Part shown: one piece after another, positions 29,481 through 40,786 of the stretch
Layout of the letters: each line of letters starts with the position of its first letter
How positions within the stretch are numbered: position 1 is the first letter of the stretch
NCBI GenBank assembly: GCA_963971405.1
Contig: OZ020489.1
Span: 46,330,510 to 46,394,509 of the forward strand
DNA: 64,000 bases
Direction: 5' to 3'
Origin: Psococerastis gibbosa
Taxonomy: Eukaryota > Arthropoda > Insecta > Psocodea > Psocidae
The notes under the pieces: generated by a model
Told to the model about the DNA's origin: nothing
Seen by the model: the letters and a program-made list of their open reading frames with translations, nothing else
Databases searched by the model: none
Made by a program: the position numbers and the translations under genes

Positions 29481-30003
29481 AACACAACACAGTTTTCTAT
29501 TCTATATCAGTTACAGTTAGGCCTACTGTAAATTCAAAAAAATATTTTTGGCGGGAGTGAATGCCCCAAGCAATACCATAAGCCAATAGCCCAAGCCTAT
29601 CAAATAACAATCAAAAGTTAGTTGTCCATTTTTAGGGAGATTCATCCTACCTACTGAGACGGCGACAATTAATGTTCTTCCGGAATGGCCCCTTCCGAAT
29701 ATCTGTCCTGGACCCGCCCTTGGACTCTACTAAATGTACTAGAGTACTAGATCTAAGTAAACATTAAATAATTTATTCGTATGCACTTAAGCCATAGCTG
29801 AATCGGAAGAAGTTTACCCAGTCGCATGTCCAGGTTACAATTAGAAAAATAAAATATTAGCCGGAATGCAGAAATAATGTTAGGTGCTAAATACCGTTCT
29901 TTAGGCTTATTTCATTTCCTTTACTTACATTTAATTTACATGCAATACAATAGTATTTTCTTTATCTTTTCACATTATTTAATATTTGAATGACAATGTT
30001 TAA
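29481..30003. other. Gene-free flank
   Basis: No gene or repeat is recognised. The stretch ends in TTAA immediately before the terminal repeat at 30004. Confidence 0.4.
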
Positions 30004-30987
30004 CACTGTGCCGGCCGGAGCATCTGACATACGTTAACGGCCGCCAGTGTCCATTGGACACTTATGGGATTTCGCATTGTCTTTTCACAAATATACCCAT
30101 ATCCTGCTCCGAGCGGTTCTTTTCCCAGCTGAAGTAAGAACAGGGACGCATCAGCACATTTTGGGGGGGGGGGGGTAGTTGTGGGTCAAAATAGGAAAAA
30201 CATATTATGTAGTATCGATTAAATCAGAGCGTACTTTAAATTAACTTACAATAGATTTACTAAATTTAGGAGGGAGGGGGGCAGTAACCCCCCCCCCCCC
30301 CCCACCGTATCCATCCATGATTAAGAACTTACGCCTTTTCCCATTTTTCCTTCTTTCCTTCCCAATTCATTTTCAAGTTTTTGGAAACCATCAGGTACGG
30401 TAATATACTATTGGCATTTGGCAGACTAATAAAGAAATGGTCACGGGTGACGTTTCTTCCACTATTTTTAATTTCTGCTGCCAAAGATCGTACAACGCAT
30501 TCGCCTCAATTTTTTTCTGTTGTTGCACTATTTTCTGCATCATCGAATATTACACTGCAGTTTGACTTTGGTAAGAGGACAACAGGCATGTAATGAAATA
30601 AATGACTTGTGTTGATTTGGCAAAAAAATGTGGATCCGTAAGCTATGTTGAGGTCTATGACACTAAAGAACTAAAAGATATGCCATTCATGACACATTGT
30701 ATTCAGTGAATTACCTGAAACAATCCCCCGAACTGGCTGTTGATATATAGCAATGACGCAATGCATTCTCCCATAAGTGTCCAATGGACACTGCCGGCCG
30801 GCAACGTATGTCAATACGATTTCCGGAGAAACTGCCGACTAAATGCAAATTTTCTTTTCATGGGTTTAAAATATGCACATAGTTAGGAAAAGTCATGAAG
30901 AGCCAAACCGATAAGTGAACAGTAGCTCATATAACAGAGTTTTGAAAATTAAAAAAGAGTCCATTGGACACTGCGGCCGGCACAGTG
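30004..30987. mobile_element. Small inverted-terminal element with internal palindromes
   Basis: The left end cactgtgccggccg (30004-30017) is repeated in reverse complement at 30974-30987 (cggccggcacagtg). The 17 bp palindrome agtgtccattggacact occurs at 30046-30062, and again near 30776-30792 and 30958-30972 with small changes. The left side is flanked by TTAA and the right by ATAA, so a piggyBac-type origin is possible but unproven. The interior holds G and C homopolymers (30163-30175, 30287-30303) and no transposase. Confidence 0.55.
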
Positions 30988-31474
30988 ATAAGGAGATAAA
31001 TTGAAATTGAATACGGTAATAAAATTTATAATGACGAAAAAATTAGAAAAAGCCCGGGAAAAGGCGCATGCTCCACAACAGAAATGCTGGTACATTGTTT
31101 GCATAACATTTATTTCTCCTAAAAAAGACGAGTTATGCAATCATCCAGGAATTTTAGCAAGTACTTTTGCAAATTTGCAATGAACTTAGTTGTTGATTAT
31201 TGTATTACCCCATATAAGATATGTATAATATGATATATATAAGTTGGCCGCCGGTACAACATACTCCCAAGGTGAGACCGCAATTTAAGTGAAAATACAG
31301 TGTAAAGTTACTGCTACTTACTAAATAAACTGTTGTAGAGTGTTCATTAAGTGCACAGTGTCACAAAATTCAACTGAATTCAAACCAACTCGTGTAAGTT
31401 ACTCAAAAGGAACTTCTAAATGCGAATGTCTGGTTAACATAGGCCAATACCATTGAAAACAAGGTTGAAGGCTC

Positions 31475-31879
31475 TTGATAGGTGAGCGAGCTGTGACAAG
31501 ACCTAGTATAGTAGCTACGCAAAATTTATTTTGCGCCTACATTTTTGCGAGTATATACACAAAAGTGCTCGAATGCAAAAAAGTGAAAGAAGTTTTTGAA
31601 GGAAATACTGTATTGTATATTCTAAATAATGAAACCAAAATGCAGTGCGATTCAAAACTCTGTGTAGTAATGTCAAAAGTTGTCAAAGGGGACTGTGTAC
31701 AACGCTACAGCTGTGACTCGTTCTTCCATTACCAGTGTTGTGGTGTGTCCGAAGCAGCACAGAAACGAAAAGGCGAAAAACCTAGGAAAGAGTGGAAGTG
31801 TCTTGAGTGCCGCCAAAAGAAGAGCACCGGCGACTCGGACCATGAAGTAGATGATGAGGAGGAGGAGGATTACAGTTAG
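31475..31879 (+). CDS. LINE-F PHD-finger protein
   Basis: 134 residues. CDSKLCV, then a Cys/His ladder (GDCVQRYSCDSFFHYQCCG) and a final KWKCLECRQKK-like pair form a PHD-type zinc finger, followed by an acidic tail. PHD fingers are known in ORF1 proteins of CR1-like LINEs. The frame overlaps the next ORF by 29 bp, so the two may be one ORF1 split by a frameshift. Confidence 0.65.
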   Translation: MIGERAVTRPSIVATQNLFCAYIFASIYTKVLECKKVKEVFEGNTVLYILNNETKMQCDSKLCVVMSKVVKGDCVQRYSCDSFFHYQCCGVSEAAQKRKGEKPRKEWKCLECRQKKSTGDSDHEVDDEEEEDYS

Positions 31880-32417
31880 TAAGATAATGGACCCACAGTT
31901 GCAACTGGTATTCAAGTTGCTAAACAAAAAATTAAACAGCGTAATCAAGAGCAATGAATTCATCTCCAAGATGTACGATGAAGTACACGAACAACTAAAA
32001 AGCCAAGAAAAGGAAATAGACAATCTGAAAAAACAACTGAAGAAGAAAGATCAAGAAGAAGAAAACCAGATGCACGAAATGGAGCAGATCTCAAGAAAAG
32101 ACAACATTGAAATAACAGGACTGGAACTCAGCCGGGACGAGGATGAAGACGATTTAATTGGTCTTGTACTAACATTGTTCAATGCTTGGGGAGTAAACAC
32201 AAATGTAAATGACATAAGTATTGCTCATCGTATACCCTCAAAAAGAAACCCTAGCTCCCCACCGACATTAGTCCGCTTAAAAGATAGGAAACTGCGTTAT
32301 AAATTGCTAAAAGCGTGGAAAAATGTAGAAGACCATAGTCAGGGAAACCTTTTCCAGGACTGCTCAAATAAAAATCAGAAGATTTATATTGGAGAAAACC
32401 TGTCACCATTCTATTAA
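31851..32417 (+). CDS. LINE-F ORF1, coiled-coil and RRM-like region
   Basis: 188 residues. The coiled coil LKSQEKEIDNLKKQLKKKDQ is followed by RKDNIEITGLELS, ISIAHRIPSKR and IYIGENLSPFY. This order (coiled coil, baculovirus-FP-like domain, I.ENLSPFY) is typical of CR1/Jockey-type ORF1. The stop at 32415-32417 cuts it short. The downstream frame still reads LLFETKNKAKEKGY. Confidence 0.7.
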   Translation: MMRRRRITVSKIMDPQLQLVFKLLNKKLNSVIKSNEFISKMYDEVHEQLKSQEKEIDNLKKQLKKKDQEEENQMHEMEQISRKDNIEITGLELSRDEDEDDLIGLVLTLFNAWGVNTNVNDISIAHRIPSKRNPSSPPTLVRLKDRKLRYKLLKAWKNVEDHSQGNLFQDCSNKNQKIYIGENLSPFY

Positions 32418-33139
32418 AAATTATTATTTGAAACAAAAAACAAAGCCAAAGAAAAGGGATACGAAACAACATGGTTTTCAAACTATAAGATTCTCACAAA
32501 AAAGAACAAACAGCATCAAGCAATTAGAATTCGACCTATGGATGATTTAAAACTGATAGTGTGACTGCCCAAGTATTGGGAAATTGTTGTGTAAAAACAT
32601 ATTTTTTTTTTTTTGTTAAGAAATGGTAGATATACCCGAAAATTTCGAAGAAGAATTTGTTCAATATAGCACTCATGAGACTCTAGAAAATTTATTTATG
32701 AATGAAAAAAGACACCTATTATTAAGCAATGGTTTAAAAAATGATAATTTTTTTAATATTATACACATTAACGTAAAAAATTTAAAAAAACAGCTGCGAT
32801 AGCTTCCATATCTTCTTCCAAAACTATTAAGAAATGATAGACATCGTTGTGTTCACTGAAGTAAATATCATAGAAAATTAAATGATTAACTACAACTTAT
32901 AAGGTTTTTCTAAATTTCATAAGCTAAGAGAAAATAGAGGAGGTGGAGGCATCTGTGCCTTCATCAGAAACCATATTTCAGTAGAAAAAGATATGCCTAA
33001 TTATAAAAGCAACAATTTTGAGTCTTTATTTTTAAAAATAAATTTTAAAAATCATAACTTTACCATTTTAAATATTTATCGCCCCCCCAGATTATAAAAA
33101 AGAGACTTTGTAACTGAATTAAGCAACTTCCTTACTTAT

Positions 33140-35557
33140 ATTACTTAGGTATATTACAACAGGGCAAGGACATTGCCCCTTAAGTCTAATACATATAGTC
33201 TAAGTAAATATGATAATTAAAGAAACAAAAACTACTTAGGCCTATAAACTAAACACAGTAGAATTACTTTAAAATGGTTTTACAAATCGGTCACAACATG
33301 CATACATAGTTGACAACGTAAAAAATAAATAAGAAATAAGTAAAAAATAAGTAAATAGTAGGCATACGGTTAACTACTCAGGTGTTATAACAAGCAGCAC
33401 GCGGATGAGATGTTTATATGAAGATAAGCTATTTCGATTTATGTCAATTGTTAGGTCCAACTGTGATAACGTGTTGTAGAGGCTAGGCAGTCAACGGAGT
33501 GTGGAATTGCACCTATAATTTGTAGTGGATAACGGAACATGGAAAAGGCTGTTTCGGCGAAGATTTCGAGAAGTTGGTATGTGGAGCTGGAGATTTGCCA
33601 GAATTTCTGGACAATCTATATGATGTCTGACAATTTTGAAGAGTAGAAGCAAGTCAAGGAATTTCCGCCTTTTTGAGAGACTTTGAAGCGAAATGTTAAA
33701 ATTTTGATACCGTGCATACCTTAAGAACCGATTCTGGACCCTTTCAATGCTTTGGACGTGCTTAGAATAGAACGGGCACCAGACCGTTGAGGCGTACTCC
33801 AATCTACTCCTAACAAGAGCAATGTAAAGGTGGGCAACAGCCGATCCATCAGTGAAGCCAGAGGTGACTCGCCTTATGAAACCAGATAATTGAAAACTTT
33901 TTTTTAGTAATTTCGCGTGCATGATCAACAAATGAAAGCTTGCTGTCCAAAAATATGCCTAAGTCCTTTATTATATTTAATTTTTCCAGAGCCATAACAT
34001 TTAACGTGTAAGTAAATGAAATATTGCGTGGTTTTCTGAAGAACGTAATGGTAAAACATTTTTGTACGTTTAATGGCAGCTTATTTACATCGCACCATAT
34101 TGCAATGGAATCGAGGTCGGTTTGGAGTCCCACACAGTCTTCTATGTTTGTAATTGCATTGTACACCTTCATGTCATTTGCATATATGAGGCATTGCGAG
34201 GATATACCTTCTCTGATATCATTTATAAATATGGAGAAAAATAGGGGACCGTGGTGGGACCCCTGGGGGACCCCTGATGTAACCAATATACCATCCGAGC
34301 CACTTCCGTTCATCACTACAAGTTGAGACCGATTCAAAAGATAGGAGTTTACCCAGCGAAGCAGCGACCCATGAATACCAAAATTTGAAATCTTCTTGAC
34401 GAGAATGCCGTGGTCCACCTTGTCAAAGGCCTTAGAAAAATCTGTGGTCACACAGTCAAGTTGTTTTTGCTCATCAAAGCAATTGTAAATAGCTTCTGTG
34501 AAAGTAATTAAATTTGTCATCGTGGATCGTCCAGAAAAGAATCCGTGCTGTTCAGGTATGATCCACTCTTTGACAAAGAAAAAAATATGTTTATATACAA
34601 TAGACTCGAATACCTTACTAATGTGGCACAGTAGGGATATGGGTCGGTAGTTACAAATATTTGATTTATCCCCGCTTTTATGAACTGGGACGACGTGAGC
34701 TTTTTCCATGCCGTTGGGAAGACGCCTTTTCCAATGGAGCTATTGAAAACAATAGTTAGGGGTAGTCGTAGGGAACTGGAGCAAAGCTTCAGAAATCTCG
34801 CTGGGATTCCGTCTGGGGAGTTGGCCTTGTGTACGTCGAGGTGAGAGAGTTTGCGTTCAACTTCTTCCACTGAAATAGTGATACTAGAAAGACAAGGACC
34901 GTTGCCTGCATCAGGTAAGAGCGTCGAGGCCGAAGGCGGCACATATACAGAATTAAAAAACTCCTCAAAAAGATTGGCCGCCTGTTGTGGGTCATTAGCT
35001 TCCTTGCCAGAGTAAAATAATGTTTTAGGTAGGCCATAATTTTTTCTCCTTGCATTACAATAGGACCAGAAAATCTTAATATTTGATTTAAGGTTGGTCT
35101 GTATGTTAGATATAAAATTATCATTACAGAACTTATATTCCCTCTTAACATGTGAGCGAAGGTCTCTAAATGTCTCATAATCTCTTTGCAAAGAGGTGAT
35201 TTTATACAGCTTGTGCGCCTTATTCTTTTTTCTCAATAATTTAATTAGCTTTCGGGAAAACCACTTAGGATATTTGTTGGCTCTGGTTTTTTTAGGGGAG
35301 TTAGCTCAGATATAATGTCGTAAATAATATTATAAAAAATACGTACTTTGTCATCTAATACATTCGTGCTGGCGAGCAGTGCCTCCCAGTCCACGCAGTT
35401 TATTCTGTCGTTTAGGAGGCTATAGTTGGCCCTTCGAAAATCGAAGTTTGCGACCTCTACGGAATTCATTGCTCTAGCGACGTTGCTCGTAATAGTAATT
35501 TCGATTGCCGGATGATGACTATCCACATATTATGGTCTGCTACCACGTCAATAACTA
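33140..35557 (-). mobile_element. LINE-E, endonuclease end to 3' terminus
   Basis: The minus strand encodes an endonuclease tail (DSHHPAIEI near 35520), a linker, and RT: ANSPDGIPARFLKL, HVVPVHKSGDKSNICNYRP, TDFSKAFDKVDH, GVPQGSHHGPLFF, IYANDMKVYN in place of the usual Y/FADD, and YASTVWCPFY. It has several frame changes and an altered active-site motif, so it is dead. The 3' UTR ends near 33150 with a gggcaaggacattgccc hairpin. The 5' side stops exactly where LINE-X copy 1 starts. Confidence 0.8.
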
Positions 35558-36321
35558 ACTAAAATTATAAACAATAGTTTTCAGTAATATTTACACTACC
35601 ACACTTATTAAGAAGAAGATTTTTTGTAAAAGACGAAAGAGTACGTACCATAGTTGGAAGAAAAATAAAATAAAATAAAAACCGTGAGTAATACACTTTA
35701 AAGTGAAAATTACCATAAAACTGGACACGTAGGAAAGGCAACGGTATTGATAGGCAAGTGTGCATGTGTATACGCGTTCCCGCTTATCTAAACGCTGCTT
35801 GCCAATACAGTTTTTATACCTACTCTTTTACACTTTCTTATTATTCATGACTACCCCCGCCAGAACTAGGAGTGGTAGAGAGGGTAAATTGGCGATAAGT
35901 GAATGTAAGGATAAAGATGGGCGTAGACGGCAAACGTGGAAGCAAAAGACCTTCTAGGTCGACGCTTATAGGAACTCAAACGAGTAGGCCCCACGAAGGT
36001 AAAAAAAAAAAAAAAAAAAAAAAAAGGATAAAGATAAAATGCAAAAAGAAAAGCACCAGGCAGTGCACAACAACGATAATGCTGAATGTAAATCCCAACT
36101 CTCTGAAGAAAACGACATCTCGTTAAAATCCCTGCATGCCCTGCTACAAACAGTAATAAATGAGCTGTCCACACTCCGCCAGGAAATGGCTGACGTTACA
36201 AAATCCCAGCGCTACCTTTCCGACTGTTATGATGATATTTCCAGTAAGATAAGCGTCATAGACAACTTAAGCAAAGATGTATCGAAAATCAAAACTGAAA
36301 TTGCTTCCAATGACTCAAGAC
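35557..36321 (+). mobile_element. LINE-X copy 1, 5' UTR and ORF1 start
   Basis: From aactaaaattataaac on, this matches 48857 onward at roughly 95% or more. ORF1 begins at the ATG at 35848 (MTTPARTRSGREGKLAIS) and has coiled-coil heptads (ISVIDNLSKDVSKIKTEI). It is interrupted by a LINE-B tail at 35919-36023 and by the hAT element at 36322. It resumes at 40150-40230 and again at 46787-about 46850. Confidence 0.85.
35919..36023 (+). mobile_element. LINE-B 3' tail insertion (105 bp)
   Basis: The sequence gggcgtagacggcaaacgtg through gtaggccccacgaagg plus an A run is the reverse complement of the LINE-B1 3' end near 18986-19068. aaggataaagat flanks both sides (35907-35918, 36024-36035). The paralogous LINE-X copy 2 has the uninterrupted site near 49215. 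This is an extreme 5' truncation. Confidence 0.93.
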
Positions 36322-37107
36322 CAGTGCCGGGTTTGGCTATGGGGCACTGTGGGCCCGGGCCCCAGGGCCCCCACAAAAATGGGGCCCCCACAAAACGAAA
36401 AAATACAAATAAAAAATTGAAAAAATTAAAAAAAATCAAAACAGATAACTTTTTAAATTTTCGCGGGAAATTCGAACGCATCGTGGCATTAATGACTCAT
36501 TTTTGATAAAAATTTAACAAAAAATGAAGTATGTCCACTCCTGCTCTGAAACCACGATTGTTTTGCTTCATTAAATACAAATTGAAAATTTGAAATCAAA
36601 TTTCTAAATTGAAACTACTTTTATCAGCACTTTCTGGTTGGTATATTGTTAAGGTAAGTAGCATAAGTTAATTCTTATATTAGAGGCGGAAGTACCTAAT
36701 AGTTGTTCTTTATAAGATAAGGTCCTTATTTTTCGTATTCTGCGCCCATTTACCACAATTCACAGAACGCATCAAAACTTTGTAAGCCTATTAATTTTAA
36801 TACGAAATGTGCCCAGCCACGTGGTCGCCACAAAATCGAGCACGTTATAAATATAAAATTCATTGGTCTAAAATGTTATATGTCATAAAATGTTATATTA
36901 TAAGACGCATGATTCGGAATTTTGAGATGTTTTATACAAAAGGGGATAAAAAATAAAATGTATTCGATTTTGTGGTGACCACGTGGCTGCACATTTCATC
37001 TTAAGTAGGGCAATAGGAACAAGTGGACTAGATAATTAGGCTCTGGCTAGTGAGTTCTGAAAAAACTAATTTATTACAATTTTTATTTTTGATTCCGTAG
37101 TGAAATA

Positions 37108-37347
37108 ATGGATCGTCACAAGGGAAAACGCGAATATGCAAGCGGCAGTGAAAAGCGGAAAATCGCAGCAGATAAAGAAAACAAAATTCAAGATGTTTTA
37201 TCTAAAACGCGCCGTATAACGGATTTTGTAACAAAAATAGAGACGGGTCCATCTACTCCTAGTTCTACTTCTAATTTTGTTGAAATGATGAGTGGTGATT
37301 CTGATTTTCCTGCATCTTCTCAAGTTATTGCTAGCCCTACCCAAGAG
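37108..37347 (+). CDS. hAT transposase, exon 1
   Basis: 80 residues, MDRHKGKREYASGSEKRK onward: basic start, Ser/Thr-rich end (GPSTPSSTSNFVEMM). It ends in phase 0 at a gag|gtaaga donor. The 203 bp intron ends at tttacttgtag (37550). The join keeps the frame into exon 2. Confidence 0.88.
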
Positions 37348-37550
37348 GTAAGAGTTTGACTTTAATTACTTAATTAAGGTGACCGCAATCAAAAATTACC
37401 GACCCCACTCACCCCAGTAATTCTTATGGAATTAAAAATGGGGGACTCCTGTTAATTTACTGTATGAATTAAACCTACCTAAACTTGAGTCGGCCATGCC
37501 GAAAGGATTGTTTACAAAATTAATTACAACTGTAATTGTTTTACTTGTAG

Positions 37551-39857
37551 GCAGTAATTGATAACAATGACGAATCCGAAAATACTGCTGATGATGGATT
37601 TTGCAAAGAAAATGACGTGGGATTGTGGCCAGCAGTTCTTAGTCAACAACACATCGACTATTGGATCAAGAAAGGAAATTTGGAAACTCAGCATTGTAAT
37701 GAAGATATTTTGAAAGAAAAAAGCTTGGGACAAGTAGATGCAGTGAAAAGAAGAAAATGCCATGCAAGTTTATTCCTTCGTCAAACTCAGGCAGGCAAGT
37801 CTATAAGCCGCTCTTGGTTATGTTTTTCACCTAGTACGGGGAAGCTATACTGCTTTTATTGTAAATTGCTCTGCAAATCAGCAAATCAGTTTTCAACTGA
37901 AGGGTTTGCTGACTGGAAGCATGCGTCTGAGCGTTTGAAAAGACATGAAACTACCGTAACGCATTTGCAAATAGTTTGCCAATTTAAGCATCTCTCAAAC
38001 GAGGCAATGCGTATTGATCGTGAGTTGGCCACACAAGTGAAGGAGAGCATTGCTTATTGGCGAAACGTTCTAAACAGATTGATTTCCGTCATAATATTTC
38101 TTTCTGGACGAGGACTTGCCTTTCGAGGGGACAACGAAATTTTGGGATCAACCAAAAATGGCAATTATTTGGGAGTCCTTGAGCTAATTGCACAATATGA
38201 TCCGTTTTTAGTAGGCCACTTAGAGAAGCATGGAAATCGTGGCAGTGGTAGTGGCGGCGTTAACTACCTATCTGCCCACATTTGCGAAGAATTAATTGCG
38301 CTGATGTCCACCAAAGTTAGCGATGAAATAATTAAACGCTTAAAAGCCTGCAAATATTATTCGGTTTCGGTAGATTCAACAACTGACGAAGGCCATATAG
38401 ATCAAATGACTGTGATTGTCAGGTATCTAGAAGAAAGCACACCAAAGGAAAGATTTCTTAGTTTTATGCCAAACCAAGGCCATAAAGCTAAAGAATTATT
38501 TGATGGCCTCAACAAAGTTTTAAAAAAGTTCGGCCTGGATTTGAAAGATATTCGTGGGCAGTCGTATGACAATGCTTCCGCTATGAGTGGAGAATATAGT
38601 GGTCTACGCACTTTGGTGCTAAATGAGAATCCTTTGGCTTTATGGGTTCCATGTTTCAATCATTCCCTCAACTTAGTGGGCACAAAAGCGATGGACTCCT
38701 GCTCCCAATCGAAATTATTTTTTAGCTTTCTTGAGCAAATTTATGTATTTTTTACAAGTTCCACAGCTCGGTTCAACGTCCTTTCAAATGTTCTAAAAAG
38801 TGCTGCGAAGAAGTATGGCCACAACATACCAGTGCCCAAAAGAATCAGTTTAACCCGGTGGTCCTCAAGAGCGGAAGCTACTAATAGCCTAGTTTTGGGC
38901 TATAACGAAATACGAGAAGTCCTTAAAGATCTCTCCGAAGAAGATGTCCAAGCAAGTGGACTCTATTTGCAAATTACCACGTTGGAGATAGCAATTTACG
39001 CTGTTCTTTGGAACGATATACTGGCAAGGGTGAATGCAGTAAACATCAATCTCCAGAATCCAAGAATCGACATTAATACTTCGATCAGTGTGATGGAGTC
39101 CCTTAAGATCTTCATTGGGGAATTTAGGGATTCTTTCCAAGAATATGAGAAAAAGGGTGTTGAATTGTGTGGGCACAATTCTTATAAATCGGAAACTTTG
39201 CGGAAGCGGATCCGAAATGTGAGGCTAAATCCTTTGGATTATGGGAAAACTGAGGAAGCTGAATTCAGTCATAGCGAGAAATTCCGAATCGAAAGTTTCA
39301 TTCCCATAATTGACCAGTTTATGCAATCATTGGATCGGAGAATTTCAGCATATGAAGACATAAATAGGAAATTTGGATTTTTACAATATTTAGAAAAAAT
39401 AAGCCCTGATGATTTGAAAACTAGGGCAGAGAACCTGGTGAGTTGTTACACAGGTGACTTGGACGGTAACTTGTACTTCGAGCTAGTACAGTTTCGTGAG
39501 TTTGTGAAATTATTTGTGATAGATGATGCACAAAAAAACAATATAATCGAAGAAAAACGTATCAGTTTTGAACGGTTCATGTACAATTTGATTTTAGAAA
39601 GAGGAGTAGCTGATAGCTTTCCCAATGTAGAAGTACTTTTGAAGATGTACTTAGTTATAATGAGTGGCAACATAAGCAGCGAGCGATCTTTTTCCGTACT
39701 AAAACACATAAAAAATCCTCGTCGCACCAGTTCTTCTGAAGCTCGGCTTAGCCATCTTTCAATGCTGAATATAAATCACGACATAGTGGCAGCGTTAAAT
39801 TATGACGATATAATTGACAGTTTTGCTGTAATAAAGAGTCGAAGAGTGCATCTTTAA
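37551..39857 (+). CDS. hAT transposase, exon 2
   Basis: 768 residues after the phase 0 acceptor, giving about 848 in total, no internal stop. In order: GLWPAVLSQQHIDYW, a TTF/MYM-type zinc finger (SWLCFSPSTGKLYCFYCKLLC), a DUF4371-like region (FRGDNEILGSTKNGNYLGV), the catalytic core start YSVSVDSTTDEGHIDQMTV, a conserved WVPCFNHSLNLVG block, and the C-terminal dimerisation domain (SGNISSERSFSVLKHIKN). This is the ZMYM1-like branch of hAT transposases. It cuts and pastes the element through its short TIRs. Confidence 0.92.
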   Translation, partial: AVIDNNDESENTADDGFCKENDVGLWPAVLSQQHIDYWIKKGNLETQHCNEDILKEKSLGQVDAVKRRKCHASLFLRQTQAGKSISRSWLCFSPSTGKLYCFYCKLLCKSANQFSTEGFADWKHASERLKRHETTVTHLQIVCQFKHLSNEAMRIDRELATQVKESIAYWRNVLNRLISVIIFLSGRGLAFRGDNEILGSTKNGNYLGVLELIAQYDPFLVGHLEKHGNRGSGSGGVNYLSAHICEELIALMSTKVSDEIIKRLKACKYYSVSVDSTTDEGHIDQMTVIVRYLEESTPKERFLSFMPNQGHKAKELFDGLNKVLKKFGLDLKDIRGQSYDNASAMSGEYSGLRTLVLNENPLALWVPCFNHSLNLVGTKAMDSCSQSKLFFSFLEQIYVFFTSSTARFNVLSNVLKSAAKKYGHNIPVPKRISLTRWSSRAEATNSLVLGYNEIREVLKDLSEEDVQASGLYLQITTLEIAIYAVLWNDILARVNAVNINLQNPRIDINTSISVMESLKIFIGEFRDSFQEYEKKGVELCGHNSYKSETLRKRIRNVRLNPLDYGKTEEAEFSHSEKFRIESFIPIIDQFMQSLDRRISAYEDINRKFGFLQYLEKISPDDLKTRAENLVSCYTGDLDGNLYFELVQFREFVKLFVIDDAQKNNIIEEKRISFERFMYNLILERGVADSFPNVEVLLKMYLVIMSGNISSERSFSVLKHIKNPRRTSSSEARLSHLSMLNINHDIVAALNYDDIIDSFAVIKSRRVHL

Positions 39858-40149
39858 ATAAATTAAAATTTTGTGTTTATAATTAGGTACCTATTAATTT
39901 ATTCCTTTTAAAAATACACCGCAGTGTCTACAGCTTTAGTTGAGTAGCCCTTAGGCTTGTATTGTACTATTGACTTGACTTTATATTACTAAGAATCGCT
40001 TTTCTTTTTTATAATGATTTTGCAACCTGTGTCACCATTTTATAATTTATTGTGGGATATTCGTCTAAGGGGATTAGAAATTTCTCCCCGAGAAAGGGCC
40101 CCCACATAATTCGGGCCCACGGGCCCCCACAAGCCCAAACCCGGCACTG

Positions 40150-40230
40150 CTCAAGACTGAAACATGCGAAAGAAAGAATCGCTGTCGTGGAACAATTTAG
40201 CCGCCGATCTCAGCTTGAAATAAATAACGT
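40150..40230 (+). mobile_element. LINE-X copy 1, middle piece of ORF1
   Basis: Between the hAT target duplication and the BEL LTR lies aaacatgcgaaagaaagaat through cagcttgaaataaataacgt, matching 49500-49575 of copy 2 (RLKHAEERIAVVEQFSRRS). Confidence 0.88.
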
Positions 40231-40545
40231 AGTTATTTAGCTTTATAGGTAATTGCGTAACGGTCGTCGGTCTTACCTTAGGCTGGTCTTAATCTGGTAG
40301 AAACCGAGGGCCCACGGTGAAGATGGTTATGGATCACAGCACTACGGGATGGATAAAATCACAGATCTCGACACAATACCGTACGCAACTTTAGACAGAA
40401 TTAAATAAAGTATTATAAACTGAGAGTAGAATTAAATTGTTAGACCGACCGGGCCAGGATTTCTTTAGCAACTGATTTGTGTCTGTAGCTTAGACAACTT
40501 GTTTTAACAGGAGAATTAATCATTTACCTATTGCATAGTGACTAT
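40231..40545 (-). repeat. BEL/Pao 3' LTR
   Basis: Shares attgcgtaacggtcgtcggt through tcatttacctattg with the other LTR. An aataaa lies near 40403. The ends are agt...act-like rather than TG...CA. Confidence 0.88.
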
Positions 40546-40786
40546 ATTGCCGGGCTTAAATGGTAAAGAAACTATTTAAAAAAGTATGCAGTACAATAGA
40601 ATAATAACTGAAATGTGAGACACTGTGTGCATTTACCACAAACATACAATTATTATAACATAAACATGAACAGTATACAGAAACATTTTTATTTTATTTT
40701 ATATATATATTTTTATGATTAAACCGGAATGATTATTAGGTTTCTGGCAGCCCTTCTAAGGGTACCACTTGCAGTTTTCACATCTA

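Larger units (their letters stand above)
31250..33130 (+). mobile_element. LINE-F, 5' half (ORF1 and endonuclease start)
   Basis: The plus strand carries a 5' UTR, a PHD-finger ORF (31475-31879), a coiled-coil ORF1 (31851-32417, one stop and continuing remnants to about 32563) and the start of ORF2 (MVDIPENFEEEF at 32623). The endonuclease remnant (IIHINVKN, GGGGICAFIRN, ILNIYRPP) has several stops and frameshifts. Coding is lost near 33130, where antisense LINE-E begins. Confidence 0.75.
36322..40149 (+). mobile_element. Complete hAT DNA transposon (3.8 kb)
   Basis: TIRs cagtgccgggtttgg (36322-36336) and its exact reverse complement (40135-40149) are flanked by the 8 bp target duplication ctcaagac (36314-36321 and 40150-40157). 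The paralogous LINE-X copy 2 shows the empty site (gactcaagactgaaac near 49497). Subterminal regions are rich in ggggcc/ggccc repeats. The transposase has one intron and no visible break, so the element could be autonomous. The non-coding parts (36482-37107 and 39858-40060) hold no other gene. Confidence 0.95.

Noticed and set aside
35565-35765. Minus-strand ORF beginning MHTCLSIPLPF, also seen at the start of a long ORF ending at 49071
   Set aside because: This is the reverse complement of the LINE-X 5' UTR in both copies. At 48857-49071 it only happens to run in frame with LINE-D.
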